Shown: positions 6,064 to 6,486 of the stretch, in pieces | Position numbering within the stretch: position 1 is the stretch's first letter | Layout: each line of letters opens with the position of its first letter | NCBI GenBank assembly: GCA_910586045.1 | Contig: CAJUIH010000139.1 | Span: 1 to 6,486 of the forward strand | Length of the DNA: 6,486 nt | Source: an uncultured Eubacterium sp. | Lineage (GTDB): Bacteria > Bacillota > Clostridia > Lachnospirales > Lachnospiraceae | Direction: 5' to 3' | Notes under the pieces: generated by a model | What the model was told of the DNA's origin: nothing | Seen by the model: the letters and a program-made list of their open reading frames with translations, nothing else | Database searches by the model: none | Translations under genes and position numbers: made by a program

Positions 6064-6134
6064 GGCAGAATGCTAAGGGCTTCTAACCATTCTTCCAAAG
6101 CCGCCAGCAAGCCGGGCAAACCGTCTCTCCCAGC
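6064..6134 (-). repeat. Repeat R, copy C (inverted)
   Basis: On the minus strand, 6134-6100 is identical over 35 bp to copy B, and it then continues as in copy A (TTTGGAA). The segment 6098-6064 matches copy D at 34 of 35 bases. C therefore joins the two halves of R that are separate elsewhere. A minus-strand frame from ATG at 6146 to TAG at 6027 (39 residues, with GLPGLLAALEEWLEALSILP) runs through it. No ribosome binding site is seen, so I treat it as part of the repeat. Confidence 0.78.
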
Positions 6135-6179
6135 TAATCTTCGCATGCTTTACAACTGGTATCCAATACGTAAGCGTAA

Positions 6180-6316
6180 GGAACTGTGCAAAAAGAACTT
6201 ATACCATTTGCTTGTCTTTTTCTCCGATAGCACAGCCCGCTATGCGTCTGATTTTTAACTGTCACTTTCGCAAAAAAATCCTACGCAACTTGCATAAGTT
6301 ATTTCTGCACATCTCC
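6180..6316. repeat. Hairpin element E3 (MITE-like palindrome, 137 bp)
   Basis: The outer 23 bp start GGAACTGTGCAAAAAGAAC on the left and, in reverse complement, GGAGATGTGCAGAAATAAC on the right (18 of 23 identical). The left arm shares with E1 the 23-bp core ending TTTTTCTCCGATAGCAC (6211-6233). Compared with E1 it lacks about 20 bp of the left arm next to the loop, which accounts for the whole length difference (157 against 137 bp). TAAG stands directly outside both ends (6177-6180 and 6317-6320) and may be a 4-bp target duplication, although TAAG is short enough to be chance. Confidence 0.78.
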
Positions 6317-6319
6317 TAA

Positions 6320-6486
6320 GATCCAGAACCGATCGGTGAAATCCTATCAGCCATCCACCTGCTGTTTCGTTATCCTATGTACGGTATGTTACGCAAATCC
6401 ATAGAAAACCAGCCGGATGAGGGGCGCAGGCCTGGCTTGTGGCGACGTTGGAAGAATGGTTAGAAGCCCTTAGTATTCTGCCTGAT
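6320..6486 (+). pseudogene. Possible broken coding fragment next to E3
   Basis: From the edge of E3 one frame stays open for about 40 codons and reads like protein (IGEILSAIHLLFRYPMYGML, then IENQPDEGRRPGL). At about 6440 repeat copy D lacks one base relative to copy C. Restoring that base would carry the frame into LEEWLEALSILPD, the peptide also encoded by copy C. I do not recognise the family. It may be the remains of a gene from which repeat R derives, or a chance open stretch; the window ends before this can be decided. Confidence 0.28.
6448..6482 (+). repeat. Repeat R, copy D (partial, at window edge)
   Basis: 35 bp starting TTGGAAGAATGGTTAGAAGC and ending ATTCTGCC. It matches inverted copy C (6098-6064) at 34 of 35 bases. 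Weaker similarity extends left through CCTGGCTTGTGGCG to about 6425. C and D form inverted arms 349 bp apart with E3 between them. The repeat may continue past the window. Confidence 0.75.

Larger units (their letters stand above)
5520..6486. repeat. Gene-poor repeat mosaic R-R-E2-R'-E3-R
   Basis: Nearly 1 kb with no convincing gene. The order is R copy A (+), promoter-like spacer, R copy B (+), hairpin E2, R copy C (-), hairpin E3, R copy D (+). Each hairpin lies between R copies of opposite orientation. Between 5772 and 5838 and between 6004 and 6063 the flanks of E2 are G+C-rich, partly alike in inverted orientation, and contain no frame of note. The layout recalls bacterial interspersed mosaic elements or nested MITEs. 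Confidence 0.65.

Noticed and set aside
5551..6134. CRISPR array
   Set aside because: The repeats are long, few, in both orientations and unevenly spaced, and no cas gene is present.
6004..6134. tRNA or other structured RNA gene in the G+C-rich stretch
   Set aside because: No cloverleaf, anticodon stem or CCA end could be laid out; the G+C-richness is explained by repeat R and its flank.
6027..6146. Minus-strand frame of 39 codons over R copy C
   Set aside because: No Shine-Dalgarno or promoter is seen and the peptide is the shared R reading, so it is described as part of the repeat rather than as a gene.

Overview
The window looks like a chromosomal stretch of an anaerobic, probably gut-type, clostridial member of the Bacillota. 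The evidence is a DUF3793 protein, AGGAGG-type ribosome binding sites, a CadC-type metal sensor with a split HMA protein and P-type ATPase, and moderate G+C with many A/T-rich intergenic stretches. I cannot name the genus.

Layout. 2-1519 (+) is a methyl-accepting chemotaxis protein cut off at its N-terminus by the window edge. 1520-1740 is a gap holding a long imperfect inverted repeat and a short piece resembling the hairpin family described below. 1741-2352 (-) is a DUF3793 gene. 2353-2831 is a 479-bp gap holding hairpin element E1. 2832-5384 (-) is a compact heavy-metal operon in the order cadC-type ArsR repressor (TTG start), free-standing HMA metal-binding protein, P1B-2 (Zn/Cd/Pb) ATPase. 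It is read from a sharp TTGACA-N17-TATGAT promoter overlapped by CATATGA/TCATATG palindromes. 5520-6486 has no convincing gene and is built almost entirely from repeats.

How the genes work together. The operon reads as a self-regulated metal efflux unit: the repressor sits on its own promoter until Cd/Pb/Zn binds, then the HMA protein and the exporter are made. The repressor keeps the spacing of both the Cys-rich alpha3N site and the alpha5 site of CadC/SmtB. The MCP and DUF3793 genes show no clear link to it.

The least ordinary part is the repeat architecture. Three long palindromes (E1 2430-2586, E2 5839-6003, E3 6180-6316), each able to fold end to end, share one core and look like one family of miniature, non-coding inverted-repeat elements. 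In the right-hand region two of them alternate with copies of a second, G+C-richer repeat R, in the order R(+), R(+), E2, R(-), E3, R(+), so that each hairpin is flanked by inverted R copies. R carries a peptide-like open frame, so it may be derived from a decayed gene.
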